The notes under the pieces: model-generated
What the model was told of the DNA's origin: nothing
The model's input: the letters and a program-made list of their open reading frames with translations, nothing else
The model's database searches: none
Made by a program: the position numbers and the translations under genes
Source: Paenibacillus sp. 453mf
Lineage (GTDB): Bacteria; Bacillota; Bacilli; Paenibacillales; Paenibacillaceae
Length of the DNA: 64,000 bases
Direction: 5' to 3'
NCBI RefSeq assembly: GCF_900116105.1
Contig: NZ_FPAC01000001.1
Coordinates: forward strand, 1,974,862-2,038,861
Shown here: positions 52,358-61,474 of the stretch, piece after piece
Numbering within the stretch: the stretch's first letter is position 1
Layout of the letters: each line of letters starts with the position of its first letter

Positions 52358-54187
52358 ATGTACACAACACTGGAATCATGTTTAATTGACTTGGAGCGAC
52401 ACGGACATCTTATTCGGATACGGGAAGAAGTAGATCCCGAGCTCGAAATGTCCGCCATTCATCTGAGAGTATTTGAAGCAGGGGGACCCGCTCTCTTATT
52501 TGAAAATGTAAAAGGTTCGCCGTATCGGGCGGTTTCCAACCTGTTTGGAACCATTGAGCGCAGCAAGTTTATGTTTCGCCAGACCTGGGATTCAACGCAG
52601 AATGTTATCGCACTCCGCAATGATCCCATGAAAGCACTAAAAAATCCGTTTCGTCATGTCGGCGCGGCGACTTCGGCAATAAAAGCCCTGCCCCTCAAAC
52701 GGGGAAGCAGCATGTCAGGCTTCAAGGAAATTAAAATAACCGATCTTCCATTAATCAAGCATTGGCCCATGGATGGAGGAGCCTTCGTGACACTGCCTCA
52801 GGTGTACACAGAAGATCCAGACAAGGCCGGCATTATGAAAGCCAATCTGGGGATGTACCGTGTGCAGCTTACAGGAAATGACTACACCGCAAATGAAGAA
52901 ATTGGCCTGCATTATCAAATTCACCGCGGAATCGGAATTCATCAGCATAAAGCAAATCGTAAAGGTGAGCCGCTTAAGGTCAGCATCTTCATCGGTGGAC
53001 CACCAGCACATACTCTCTCTGCGGTTATGCCGCTGCCTGAAGGATTAAGTGAGCTGTTGTTCGCAGGTCTATTATCTGGAAGAAGATTTAGATATGGATA
53101 TGATGCGGACGGATTCTGTATCAGTCATGATGCGGATTTTGTCATTACTGGAGAGATTCATCCCGATGATACGAAGCCGGAGGGTCCGTTCGGAGACCAT
53201 TTAGGCTACTATAGCTTGATTCATCCGTTTCCACTGATGCGTGTTCGGAAGGTCTACGCCAAGCATAATGCAATTTGGCCATTCACTGTCGTTGGCCGTC
53301 CTCCGCAGGAAGACACTGCATTCGGAGAGCTCATTCACCAGTTAACCGGAGGTGCAGTTAAGCAGGAGGTCCCCGGAGTTAAAGAGGTTCACGCTGTCGA
53401 TGCGGCAGGAGTCCATCCTCTTCTGCTGGCGATCGGTTCAGAACGGTACACTCCTTACACCAAGATTAAGCAGCCGGCAGAGCTGCTTACGATCGCGAAC
53501 CGGATTCTTGGCACGGGACAGCTCAGTCTTGCTAAGTACTTATTCATTGCCGCAGAGGAAGAACAGCCGATCAGTACACATCATGTATCCGAATTTTTCT
53601 CATACATACTTGAGCGAATTGATCTCAAGCGAGATATTCATTTTCAGACCAATACAACGATTGATACGCTGGACTACTCAGGCAGCGGCCTGAATCAAGG
53701 AAGCAAAGTGGTCTTCGCCGCATGTGGTGACAAGAAGCGCTCGCTCTGTATGGAAGCTCCGGAACAGCTTCAAGCGCTCCGGAATTTCGATAATCCTAGA
53801 CTAGTGTTGCCAGGTGTTGTGGCACTGGAAGGACCTGCTTTTAGCAGCTATGCAGATGCAGCACAGCAGCTCGATGAATTGACAAACGCGGTCCATATGC
53901 GCGGAGACATGCCGGGCTGTCCGCTCATTATTTTGTGTGATGACAGCAATTTCCTAAGTGAATCCATTGATAATTTCTTATGGGCCACCTTTACCAGAAG
54001 CAATCCTTCTCATGATATTTACGGAGTGAATTCGGGATATTCCTATAAGCATTGGGGTTGTGACAATGTCATCATTGATGCTAGAACCAAGCCGCATCAT
54101 GCCCCTCCGCTCATTCTGGATCAGGCTGTTGAACAGCGAATCGACCGTTTGTTTGCTAATAGCGGCAGCTTATCTGGTGTTCTGTAG
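52358..54187 (+). CDS. UbiD family prenylated-FMN decarboxylase
   Basis: 609 residues from the ATG at 52358; the start MYTTLESCLIDLERHGHLIRI fits the family, and the frame upstream is unlikely. UbiD marks: GPALLFENVKGSPYRAVSNLFG, HQHKANRKGEPLKVSIFIGGPPAHTLSA, the catalytic/metal EGPFGDHLGYYS segment and RPPQEDTAFGELIHQLT. The C-terminal third (about 440-609) ends in HWGCDNVIIDARTKPHHAPPL. UbiD enzymes need prenyl-FMN made by UbiX, which is not in the window. The substrate is probably an aromatic or unsaturated acid. Confidence 0.9.
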   Translation: MYTTLESCLIDLERHGHLIRIREEVDPELEMSAIHLRVFEAGGPALLFENVKGSPYRAVSNLFGTIERSKFMFRQTWDSTQNVIALRNDPMKALKNPFRHVGAATSAIKALPLKRGSSMSGFKEIKITDLPLIKHWPMDGGAFVTLPQVYTEDPDKAGIMKANLGMYRVQLTGNDYTANEEIGLHYQIHRGIGIHQHKANRKGEPLKVSIFIGGPPAHTLSAVMPLPEGLSELLFAGLLSGRRFRYGYDADGFCISHDADFVITGEIHPDDTKPEGPFGDHLGYYSLIHPFPLMRVRKVYAKHNAIWPFTVVGRPPQEDTAFGELIHQLTGGAVKQEVPGVKEVHAVDAAGVHPLLLAIGSERYTPYTKIKQPAELLTIANRILGTGQLSLAKYLFIAAEEEQPISTHHVSEFFSYILERIDLKRDIHFQTNTTIDTLDYSGSGLNQGSKVVFAACGDKKRSLCMEAPEQLQALRNFDNPRLVLPGVVALEGPAFSSYADAAQQLDELTNAVHMRGDMPGCPLIILCDDSNFLSESIDNFLWATFTRSNPSHDIYGVNSGYSYKHWGCDNVIIDARTKPHHAPPLILDQAVEQRIDRLFANSGSLSGVL

Positions 54188-54209
54188 CCTTTTAAGATAA
54201 TTAGATATA

Positions 54210-54252
54210 ACAAACAGCCACTGTACAAATAAGTGTACCAGCGGCTGTTTGT
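54210..54252 (+). terminator. Terminator of the UbiD-family gene
   Basis: ACAAACAGCC/GGCTGTTTGT with an inner CTGTACA/TGTACCAG pairing. The T-tail is poor. The same ten-base stem closes the next gene (55490-55531). Confidence 0.7.
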
Positions 54253-54437
54253 GCTTCTCAGATCTATACAAAACACGACGTATCTTTCTTCGAAATGTTA
54301 ATTTGAGCCAATAGGTCTAATTAGTAACTGCCAGATTGAATCTTGTAAAAAACCATTATACTGATTTAGCACCACCATGCCGGCTCTCACCATGCTAACA
54401 TGAATGAATACTCTTACATAGATTGGAGATCAATCAA

Positions 54438-55466
54438 ATGAACACCACGCTGCAGGATCGAATTCAACGATGGATGGAACAACATCATTTTTCAGGAAGC
54501 ATCTACGTCAAATCAAACGACACGGATGTACTTAAGCTCAGACACGGTTACGCAAATCGTTCAGACCTTATATTAAATCAATGGAATACCCGTTACGGTA
54601 TCGCCTCTGGCTCCAAATTGTTTACGGCCATCGCGATCTGCCAACTGGTGGATATAGAGAAAATTCAATTTAATACAACGATTAACGAGTGCCTCGGCTC
54701 TTACTCCTTTCCTCATTTTGATTCGGGCATCACCGTGCATCAGTTACTGACGCATACCTCTGGTATCCCCGATTATTTTGATGAAGACCTCATGGAAGAC
54801 TTTGAAGAGCTATGGATCAAGCGACCCATGTATCATATTCGTCACCTTGAGGATTTTCTGCCCATGTTCCAAAATGAGCAAATGAAGCATTCTGCAGACA
54901 GTAAATTTCATTACAATAACGCAGGTTACATCATGCTTGGATTAATCGTAGAAAAGGTAAGCCAAATGGCTTTTCAGGAATACGTAGCAGAGCATATTTT
55001 TGCGAAAGCTGGAATGAATGATTCAGGTTATTTTGAAATGGATGCACTGCCTGATCGAACTGCACTTGGTTACATAGATACTGATCAGGGCTATCGGACC
55101 AATATCTACTCACTTCCCGCGAGAGGAGGTTCAGACGGCGGTGCTTATGTAACTGTTGATGATATGATGAAGCTGTGCGAAAGGTTATTGGGAGGGAGCC
55201 TGCTGTCTACCAAGCTTACCGAACTAATCTTAACTCCACATGTAGAAGTGAGTGAGAGCACGGCGTATGGATATGGTCTCTGGATGACGAAGAATCAAGA
55301 TATGGGGGAGATCGAGAAGTATGTGCTTATGGGGTATGATCCTGGCGTAAACTTTCGTGCACTCATCTATCCGGATCAATCCTTGTATGCGGTTGTATGT
55401 TCTAATCAATCAGATGGTGCTTATGAGATCATTAGTGAAATAGAAAAAGAACTTACATCCAAGTAA
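54438..55466 (+). CDS. Serine hydrolase of the beta-lactamase (class C) family
   Basis: 342 residues from the ATG at 54438 behind GGAGATC. The nucleophile motif SxxK is ASGSKLFTA, the second motif is YNNAGYIMLG (YxN), and the HTSG block reads QLLTHTSGIPDYF. There is no signal peptide, so this is probably a cytoplasmic esterase or D-peptidase rather than an antibiotic beta-lactamase. Confidence 0.9.
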   Translation: MNTTLQDRIQRWMEQHHFSGSIYVKSNDTDVLKLRHGYANRSDLILNQWNTRYGIASGSKLFTAIAICQLVDIEKIQFNTTINECLGSYSFPHFDSGITVHQLLTHTSGIPDYFDEDLMEDFEELWIKRPMYHIRHLEDFLPMFQNEQMKHSADSKFHYNNAGYIMLGLIVEKVSQMAFQEYVAEHIFAKAGMNDSGYFEMDALPDRTALGYIDTDQGYRTNIYSLPARGGSDGGAYVTVDDMMKLCERLLGGSLLSTKLTELILTPHVEVSESTAYGYGLWMTKNQDMGEIEKYVLMGYDPGVNFRALIYPDQSLYAVVCSNQSDGAYEIISEIEKELTSK

Positions 55467-55489
55467 AACGGATTAAATTATAAAGACGA

Positions 55490-55531
55490 ACAAACAGCCT
55501 CCTATCCATAAGCACACAAGGGGCTGTTTGT
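55490..55531. terminator. Terminator between the serine hydrolase and APH-fold genes
   Basis: ACAAACAGCC/GGCTGTTTGT, 22-base loop, followed on the plus strand by CGTTTTTT. Convergent genes on both sides. Confidence 0.8.
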
Positions 55532-55537
55532 CGTTTT

Positions 55538-56503
55538 TTATCGTAAAATTTCAATTATGCCGAGTATCGTCTGCCTCGTTTCTTCCCGTTGTCTTATCAG
55601 CTTATCATGGGGCCAGATGCTATCAGAGTCCTGCAAATCTCCTTCGATCAAGTGCAGCATCCATAATGAAAAAGCCGCAGCGAAGAGCGTATACTCTCTC
55701 TTAAAAGCTGTTTTATCATAGATTGTTCCATTGGATCTGGTCAATTCTAAATATGTATCAAGGACCTTTTCTCGAGTTTGGGGATCCGTCTTCCTTGGAA
55801 AGAGTGGATGCGGCATGTCAAGCAAATGATATAAATCCCACATCGGCGTACTTCGGTGGTTATGCTCCCAATCCATCACAACAATTCTGCCGGAAGAAGT
55901 TCTTCCAAAGTTACCGGGATGCAGATCTCCATGTGAATATACTACCGCTTGTGAGAAACCGTGACTCTCCAGTAGATGAAAAAAGTAGTCTATACTTTTC
56001 TCAACACTCCCTAACGCTCGCAGCAAATCCATACTTATACTTCTCTTCGACATCAGGTTGGACAGTATTGAAGCTAATCCCGGCTTCTGACCATAACTTG
56101 TTAGCTCAGGATAGGATGCTAGTGGTACAGCGTGCCATATTGCCATCCATTCCGTAACCTGTAGAAGCATTGCTTCATCGGCATTATGTTCCAGGGTTCC
56201 TACATCTTCGAAGAGGAGCCAAGGGATATCCTCCTGATGATCTCCTTCGGAATGAGCGATCAGCCTTGGATACATAGAAGGGAGATAAGGCAGCACACGA
56301 GCATATGCCCAGCTCTCTCCAGTAAATACTGTATCGGTAGGAAGCTGCTTCAAGATATAGCTTGTGGAGGAATCTGTGATCAGACGCTCTACCCTCCTGC
56401 CTTCTAGACCCATATGGAGCATTTCACGAGCGTGGACGTTTATATCAAGAGCAGCCAGCCCTGCGGGAAGTGGCCAGTGCTCATATTTCTCTGACTCTAT
56501 CAA
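55538..56503 (-). CDS. Aminoglycoside-phosphotransferase-fold kinase
   Basis: 321 residues. Catalytic loop VVYSHGDLHPGNFGRT, metal-binding IVVMDWEHNH and the hinge LLFEDVGTLE define the APH/ChoK fold. Start is TTG (56503), ten bases from AGGAGG. The family phosphorylates small molecules (aminoglycosides, homoserine, choline, sugars); nothing here fixes the substrate. Upstream lies an unusual hairpin (56605-56674). Confidence 0.88.
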   Translation of the reverse strand: MIESEKYEHWPLPAGLAALDINVHAREMLHMGLEGRRVERLITDSSTSYILKQLPTDTVFTGESWAYARVLPYLPSMYPRLIAHSEGDHQEDIPWLLFEDVGTLEHNADEAMLLQVTEWMAIWHAVPLASYPELTSYGQKPGLASILSNLMSKRSISMDLLRALGSVEKSIDYFFHLLESHGFSQAVVYSHGDLHPGNFGRTSSGRIVVMDWEHNHRSTPMWDLYHLLDMPHPLFPRKTDPQTREKVLDTYLELTRSNGTIYDKTAFKREYTLFAAAFSLWMLHLIEGDLQDSDSIWPHDKLIRQREETRQTILGIIEILR

Positions 56504-56604
56504 ACTCTTACTTCCTCCTACTCGGTCAAAATGATCATCGTATCAAGTATAATCTAAATCCGATATTTGCGGCTATTTTTAGTATATTCTCCATACAGCA
56601 GTAT

Positions 56605-56674
56605 ACGCCTCATTGCACCGTTCTCCTGCCCTCTCTTAGAGACAAGGTCTGAGATACACCGGCAAATGAGGCGT
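56605..56674. repeat. 10-bp inverted repeat with long structured loop downstream of galU
   Basis: ACGCCTCATT and AATGAGGCGT are exact complements around 50 bases that contain a CTCT/GAGAG hairpin. There is no T-run on either strand. It may be an mRNA 3' structure of galU or a leader element of the APH-fold gene. The rest of 56504-56744 is AT-rich with no gene. Confidence 0.45.
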
Positions 56675-56744
56675 TAACCTAACAGCATTTGATGTATTCA
56701 TATGCATTACATATTACTAATAGAATGGCTACAAGCAAGATCAA

Positions 56745-57623
56745 TTAAAATGATTCGCTGCGCTTCAGAACTTCTTTCAAATAAACCGCCAGGTCATCCT
56801 TCAATTCATCATTCTGCATGGCATAATGAATCGTGGTTTGAATGAAGCCCAGCTTCTCGCCCACATCATGACGAGTTCCGTCAAAATGATAAGCGATTAG
56901 ATCCTCTTCGAGGCCTAGTTTAGCGAGCGCATCGGTCAGCTGAATCTCGCCGCCAACCCCGGCAGGAATATCACCCAGGATATCAAAAATACGCGGCGTC
57001 AATATATAACGACCGAGAATGGCCAGATTGGACGGGGCGTCCTCTCGCTTCGGTTTCTCCACCAAACGATTGGCCTTGTATACTCGTTCTGACAGCTCTT
57101 CACCATCCACGAGACCATAACGCGAGACCTGCTCCCAAGGCACCGGCTGTACGCCGACAATTGAAGATTCATGCTTCTCATATACATCCATCATCTGCTT
57201 GAGACAAGGCACCTTGGATTCAACGATGTCATCTCCTAGCATGACGGCAAAGGGTTCATTGCCAACAAATTTACGGGCACACCATATCGCATGACCAAGC
57301 CCAAGCGGTTCGCCTTGACGAATGTAGTGAATGTCTGCCATCTCAGACGATTTGCGCACTTCATCCAGCAGCTTCCATTTATGCTGTTCGGCCAGATTAT
57401 GCTCGAGTTCAAATGAATTGTCAAAATGGTCTTCAATGGCCCGTTTGCTCTTCCCAGTCACAATGATAATATCTTCAATACCGGAAGCAACAGCTTCCTC
57501 TACAATATATTGAATGGTCGGTTTATCTACAATCGGGAGCATTTCCTTGGGCATCGCTTTGGTTGCCGGAAGGAAGCGAGTCCCCAAACCTGCTGCCGGA
57601 ATAATGGCTTTACGAATTTTCAT
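56745..57623 (-). CDS. galU: UTP-glucose-1-phosphate uridylyltransferase
   Basis: 292 residues. [40 protein letters not shown] is the GalU/GtaB nucleotidyl-transfer start; the rest includes [26 protein letters not shown] and the [22 protein letters not shown] strand. It makes UDP-glucose from UTP and glucose-1-phosphate. It lies 13 bases after the trehalose synthase/phosphatase gene, so it supplies that enzyme's donor sugar. Confidence 0.96.
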   Translation of the reverse strand: MKIRKAIIPAAGLGTRFLPATKAMPKEMLPIVDKPTIQYIVEEAVASGIEDIIIVTGKSKRAIEDHFDNSFELEHNLAEQHKWKLLDEVRKSSEMADIHYIRQGEPLGLGHAIWCARKFVGNEPFAVMLGDDIVESKVPCLKQMMDVYEKHESSIVGVQPVPWEQVSRYGLVDGEELSERVYKANRLVEKPKREDAPSNLAILGRYILTPRIFDILGDIPAGVGGEIQLTDALAKLGLEEDLIAYHFDGTRHDVGEKLGFIQTTIHYAMQNDELKDDLAVYLKEVLKRSESF

Positions 57624-57636
57624 GTTGTTCTCCTCC

Positions 57637-59853
57637 TCATTGCTGCTGTTGTGGATGCAACTGAGCTGTATCGCTTAGTTCCTCAAGCTTTTTAAGCAGT
57701 GTTCTGAATTCTTTATTTGTTTTCAGTTGATATTTAGCATTTGTGTTGCCGGAACCGATCTTTATAGAGAACGCTTCTTCCGGAAGCGCATTAAACATGT
57801 CTTCATCTGTATAATCGTCACCCGCACCCATAATAAAATCAAAGGCTTCGGCCCGGGTTAGCAAATGAACCCCGTGTCCCTTATTGATCCGGCTGTCCTT
57901 CACCTCTAATACTTTGTTTCCTTCAAGCACACCAATACTCATGGACTGCGTGATCGATAGCAGCGCTTCTCTAAGCTCATCCCGCTTAAGCGCGATGACA
58001 TCTGGCTCGCACTGTCTATAGTGCCAAGCTAGCGAGAATTCCTTCTCTTCAATCAGCGAGCCTGGCATCCGGTCTGTATACATTTCGAGAATGTGGCGAA
58101 TTCTGTCCTTCCATTCATTATCAACATTAATGGTCTTGATCCATTCTTCACCAGCTTGCTTAAACCACAAACCATGGGAGGCAATCAAATGAAGGTTCAG
58201 ATCACCGAGCCATTTCTCGATGACGCCGCGATCTCTGCCCGTAATGATGACCACCGTATTCTTCGGATCCTGCGACAGGTTCGCCAGCAGCTGTCTGAGT
58301 TCCTCATCCGGTTTTGCTTGCTCCGGAGTCGGCTTGAAGCCGACAAGCGTCCCATCATAATCGAGCAGGATCAGGCGACGCTCTGCATCCGTATATGCTG
58401 TTTTTATCGCAGAAGAATCAGAGACATCGAGCATCGGCTTGGTTTGCAGGGCCTCTGTCTCGCTATTCTGCAGAGCGGTAATAAATTCGTCCGCCCAGAA
58501 ATTGATGTTATATCTGGAGAGACGATGATGCATCATCTTGTTGCGTTCAATCTTCTCATGATCTGGCATATCAAGCGCGGTCTTAAGTCCTTCAGCAATC
58601 GCACCGTGATCATTCGCGTTAACGATGACAGCCTCACCCAGCTCGCTTGCCGCTCCTGCCGTTTCACTCATCACCAGCATCCCTTTATAATCATTGCGTG
58701 AAGCAATATACTCCTTCGCCACCAGGTTCATACCGTCTCGAAGCGGTGTGACCAGCAGTACATCACTATGGCGATAGAAGGCAATTAGATCATCCTGACT
58801 AAATGTGCGGAAGAAGAACCATATGGGCATCCAATTCACCGTACCGAACTGGCCATTCACTTCACTGACGAGCACTTCGATATGTTTTTTTAACGTGTCA
58901 TAGGTTTCCACTTCCACTCGGGAAGGTGCAACAATAAGATTCAGGCGAACCTTCTCGTGATATTCCGGGTATTTCGTCAAGAACCGCTTGAAGGCTTTGA
59001 TTCGGTCAGGAATACCCTTGGTATAATCCAGCCGGTCAATAGACAGAATGTTCTGGATGCTGCGCGTGCTTTCTACAAAATTCACCAGTTCACTCGACAG
59101 CTCAGCTGTACTCGATTTGGAGAAATAATCATAATCAATTCCCATTGGGAATGCTTCGACCTGTACGGTATGTGTCTCATAGCTGAGTTTGTTCAAGCTG
59201 TGTTCCACGCCGAGTATTCTACGTACTGTACTGAGGAAATGCCGAACATAATCATAAGTATGGAAGCCGAGCAGGTTGGCACCTAGCAATCCCTGAAGTA
59301 TCTCTTCACGCCAGATTAATAATCTGAATATTTCGAAGGAAGGGAAAGGAATGTGGAGGAAAAATCCGATTTTGGCATTCGGGTATTTCTCTCTAATCAT
59401 TTGCGGCAGCAGCATCAGCTGATAATCATGCACCCATATCGTATCATTAGGCTCAATGACCTCATCCAGTGCATCAAAGAATTTCTGATTAACTCTCTTG
59501 TAGGCCTCCCAAGTATCGATGCTGTATTCCGTATGGCTCGTGAAGTAATGAAATAAAGGCCAGATCGTTTCGTTACAGAAACCATGATAATATTGATCAA
59601 TCTCTGGCTCAGACAGAAAAACCGGAAGGCAGTTATATTGTTCTGTCAGTTCCGTGTTAATGGACCCTTTCTCCTCTTCAGACAGCTCATTGCTAGAGAT
59701 GCCCGGCCAGCCGGCCCAAACGCTGTTTCCTTGTTCATGGTAGCTCTTGAGTCCTGTTGCCAACCCACCAATACTCTTACTGTAGGTGAGTTCCGACTCG
59801 TTCTTCTTGACAGTGACAGGCAGACGATTGGATACAAAAATAAGTTTACTCAA
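57637..59853 (-). CDS. Fused trehalose-6-phosphate synthase / trehalose-6-phosphatase
   Basis: 738 residues. The first 470 are a GT20 synthase: [59 protein letters not shown] and [11 protein letters not shown]. The last 245 are a HAD-type phosphatase: [12 protein letters not shown] (DxD), IITGRDRG and [10 protein letters not shown]. It joins UDP-glucose and glucose-6-phosphate and then removes the phosphate, giving trehalose, an osmolyte and spore or desiccation protectant. OtsA/OtsB fusions occur in several lineages. Forms an operon with galU. Confidence 0.95.
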   Translation of the reverse strand: MSKLIFVSNRLPVTVKKNESELTYSKSIGGLATGLKSYHEQGNSVWAGWPGISSNELSEEEKGSINTELTEQYNCLPVFLSEPEIDQYYHGFCNETIWPLFHYFTSHTEYSIDTWEAYKRVNQKFFDALDEVIEPNDTIWVHDYQLMLLPQMIREKYPNAKIGFFLHIPFPSFEIFRLLIWREEILQGLLGANLLGFHTYDYVRHFLSTVRRILGVEHSLNKLSYETHTVQVEAFPMGIDYDYFSKSSTAELSSELVNFVESTRSIQNILSIDRLDYTKGIPDRIKAFKRFLTKYPEYHEKVRLNLIVAPSRVEVETYDTLKKHIEVLVSEVNGQFGTVNWMPIWFFFRTFSQDDLIAFYRHSDVLLVTPLRDGMNLVAKEYIASRNDYKGMLVMSETAGAASELGEAVIVNANDHGAIAEGLKTALDMPDHEKIERNKMMHHRLSRYNINFWADEFITALQNSETEALQTKPMLDVSDSSAIKTAYTDAERRLILLDYDGTLVGFKPTPEQAKPDEELRQLLANLSQDPKNTVVIITGRDRGVIEKWLGDLNLHLIASHGLWFKQAGEEWIKTINVDNEWKDRIRHILEMYTDRMPGSLIEEKEFSLAWHYRQCEPDVIALKRDELREALLSITQSMSIGVLEGNKVLEVKDSRINKGHGVHLLTRAEAFDFIMGAGDDYTDEDMFNALPEEAFSIKIGSGNTNAKYQLKTNKEFRTLLKKLEELSDTAQLHPQQQQ

Positions 59854-60057
59854 TGGTGATCCCCTTTCCAGTAAAAGTTTCGCTGTTCTCTAATTTATAT
59901 AGTTCTATAATGCTTGAAATTCCGCTCTTCCAAGCAAGTTACCTGTAACTTTCATACCCGCTTTCATCGAAAATGACTCAATTTCATGGGATAAACCTGA
60001 TAATCGCGGTCTTTATCCGAACAATAGACAAGGCCTCAACAAGGATCTGAACATAGC

Positions 60058-60085
60058 AAAAAAACCTGGAAAATGTATCTCCAGG
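60058..60085 (-). terminator. Terminator of the Crh-like gene
   Basis: CCTGGA/TCCAGG stem with a 9-base loop followed by seven T on the minus strand, 30 bases after the gene's stop. The remainder of 59854-60057 holds the promoter region of the trehalose operon, and no gene is seen. Confidence 0.82.
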
Positions 60086-60114
60086 CTTTAACCTTTTACG
60101 ATATGAATCTCATG

Positions 60115-60399
60115 TTATGCTTCCATTCCTGGAACCCTGCTGAAGCATTCGATCAACGTTTCAAGTGCCTCGAGCTCATCCTTCCCTCTCGTGGACAAGC
60201 GAATCTTCGTTCCCGCATGAATGGGCTGCAGGATCATCCCAAGGAGGCTCTTCACATCAATCACATGCTCATTGTCGTTGTGGTCTGTGTACGTGATGAT
60301 AATTTGTGAGACAAAGCTTGAAGCCAAATTCGAGATTTGAATGAGTTCCTGCTGAACGTATTCAGATTGCACGATGAATTCATGTACCCTCACATCCAT
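60115..60399 (-). CDS. HPr-like protein lacking the catalytic His (Crh-like)
   Basis: About 94 residues. The second half matches HPr closely: VIDVKSLLGMILQPIHAGTKIRLSTRGKDELEALETL, with the Ser46 of the regulatory site in KSLLGM. The region around HPr His15 (GIHARPAT) reads YVQQELIQ here, so His15 is Gln, as in B. subtilis Crh, and Arg17 is Glu. It therefore cannot carry phosphate from Enzyme I but could be phosphorylated by HPr kinase and act with CcpA. A cre site lies 108 bases upstream. Start among GTG 60402, ATG 60399 and GTG 60393 is uncertain. Confidence 0.78.
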   Translation of the reverse strand: MDVRVHEFIVQSEYVQQELIQISNLASSFVSQIIITYTDHNDNEHVIDVKSLLGMILQPIHAGTKIRLSTRGKDELEALETLIECFSRVPGMEA

Positions 60400-60506
60400 C
60401 ACCCCTGTCTATTGATAATAGCTGTATGCAGATTCAAATCAGTTGGTGATACAGGCTTTCAGCCATCTCCAATTGTACAATTATTTTAAAGGAAACGAGC
60501 TTAATG

Positions 60507-60520
60507 GTAAACGGTTACAA
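60507..60520. promoter_or_regulatory. cre site upstream of the Crh-like gene
   Basis: On the minus strand TGTAACCGTTTACC matches TGWAANCGNTNWCA at 13 of 14 positions (last base C for A). It lies between the GntR stop and the Crh-like start, suggesting CcpA feedback on this HPr relative. Confidence 0.65.
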
Positions 60521-60579
60521 AAAAACCGAAGTACGTGCTCATGTTATGAGCATCGCATTATTGATGACCGGCTACTCCT

Positions 60580-61197
60580 TCAATCCTTGCTTAAATGCAG
60601 ATAGAAATTAAGATCAGCCTCAAGGTGAACTTTCATCAGCCTCTCGGCCTCTTCCCCATTATGGGCCATAATGGCATCCAGAATTTGCTGGTGTTCCTCG
60701 ATCAAAAACGGGCGCTTATAATGGACGACCGCTCTGCGGAACAAATAGATGATGGATTGCATGCGCTCAATAATGTTAATAAGCTCGGGGTTGCGGCTTG
60801 CCTTGACAATGAGATCATGAAACAGCTTGTTCGCTTCCATCGTCTCGACCACATTACCGTGCTGTGCCTTATCAATACACTGCTGAAGTTGTTTCTGTGA
60901 GGCTTCATCCATGTAGATCGCTGCACATCGAGCCGAATACCCCTCTAGAAGTATCCGTACTTCAAAAATATGCCGCAGGTCCTCATCCGTCGGACTAACT
61001 ACACGCTTGCGTTTAATTAACCCCTCTTGTTCCAGCTTCCGAATGGATTCTCTAACGGGCGTTCGGCTAACCCCCATCTCTTCAGCGAGTCTTTCCTCCA
61101 CCAGCTTCGTCCCGCCAGGCAGATCCCCGTTTAATATTTTGTCTCTAATTTGCTCATAGCAATGGATGTACGCCGCTTGTAAACCTTGCTTTGCCAT
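60580..61197 (-). CDS. GntR family regulator with FCD domain
   Basis: 205 residues. The winged helix (YEQIRDKILNGDLPGGTKLV, RLAEEMGVSRTPVRESIRKLEQEGLI) is FadR-subfamily. The C-terminal FCD helical domain contains FEVRILLEGYSARCAA, LFHDLIVKASRNPELI and the EEHQQILDAI metal/ligand His region. It diverges from the acid-sugar operon and probably represses it until an acid-sugar ligand binds. Three operator-like repeats lie between them. A weak hairpin (GCTCAT/ATGAGC near 60540) may end it. Confidence 0.92.
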   Translation of the reverse strand: MAKQGLQAAYIHCYEQIRDKILNGDLPGGTKLVEERLAEEMGVSRTPVRESIRKLEQEGLIKRKRVVSPTDEDLRHIFEVRILLEGYSARCAAIYMDEASQKQLQQCIDKAQHGNVVETMEANKLFHDLIVKASRNPELINIIERMQSIIYLFRRAVVHYKRPFLIEEHQQILDAIMAHNGEEAERLMKVHLEADLNFYLHLSKD

Positions 61198-61343
61198 ATC
61201 TAGTACTCATCCTTTTCATCCTCTTAAAACCCTCTATAAATGGGAATCTGACCTTCATTATAGGGGAAAATCAGTTCTAATAAAAGCAAAATCGCCAAAA
61301 TCAAGCAAGTACGACTTAGATTTTGTATTCATTTTAGTATTTT

Positions 61344-61396
61344 TTGTATACAATTTTTATAATTATTGTGTACATTATTGAACTTTTTGTGTACAA
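61344..61396. promoter_or_regulatory. Three phased operator sites for the FCD-type GntR regulator
   Basis: TTGTATACAA (61344), TTGTGTACAT (61366) and TTGTGTACAA (61387) share the TTGTNTACAW pattern expected for FadR-type dimers. Their starts are 22 and 21 bases apart, two helical turns, so dimers would sit on one face. The third overlaps TACAAT, a good -10 box for the rightward operon. The rest of 61198-61474 is AT-rich with no gene. Confidence 0.72.
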
Positions 61397-61474
61397 TACA
61401 TTTGAAATTGTGAAATCTTAAGACCAACCTATTACAAAATAATGGTCAAATGATCATACAAGGAGGAATTCATC

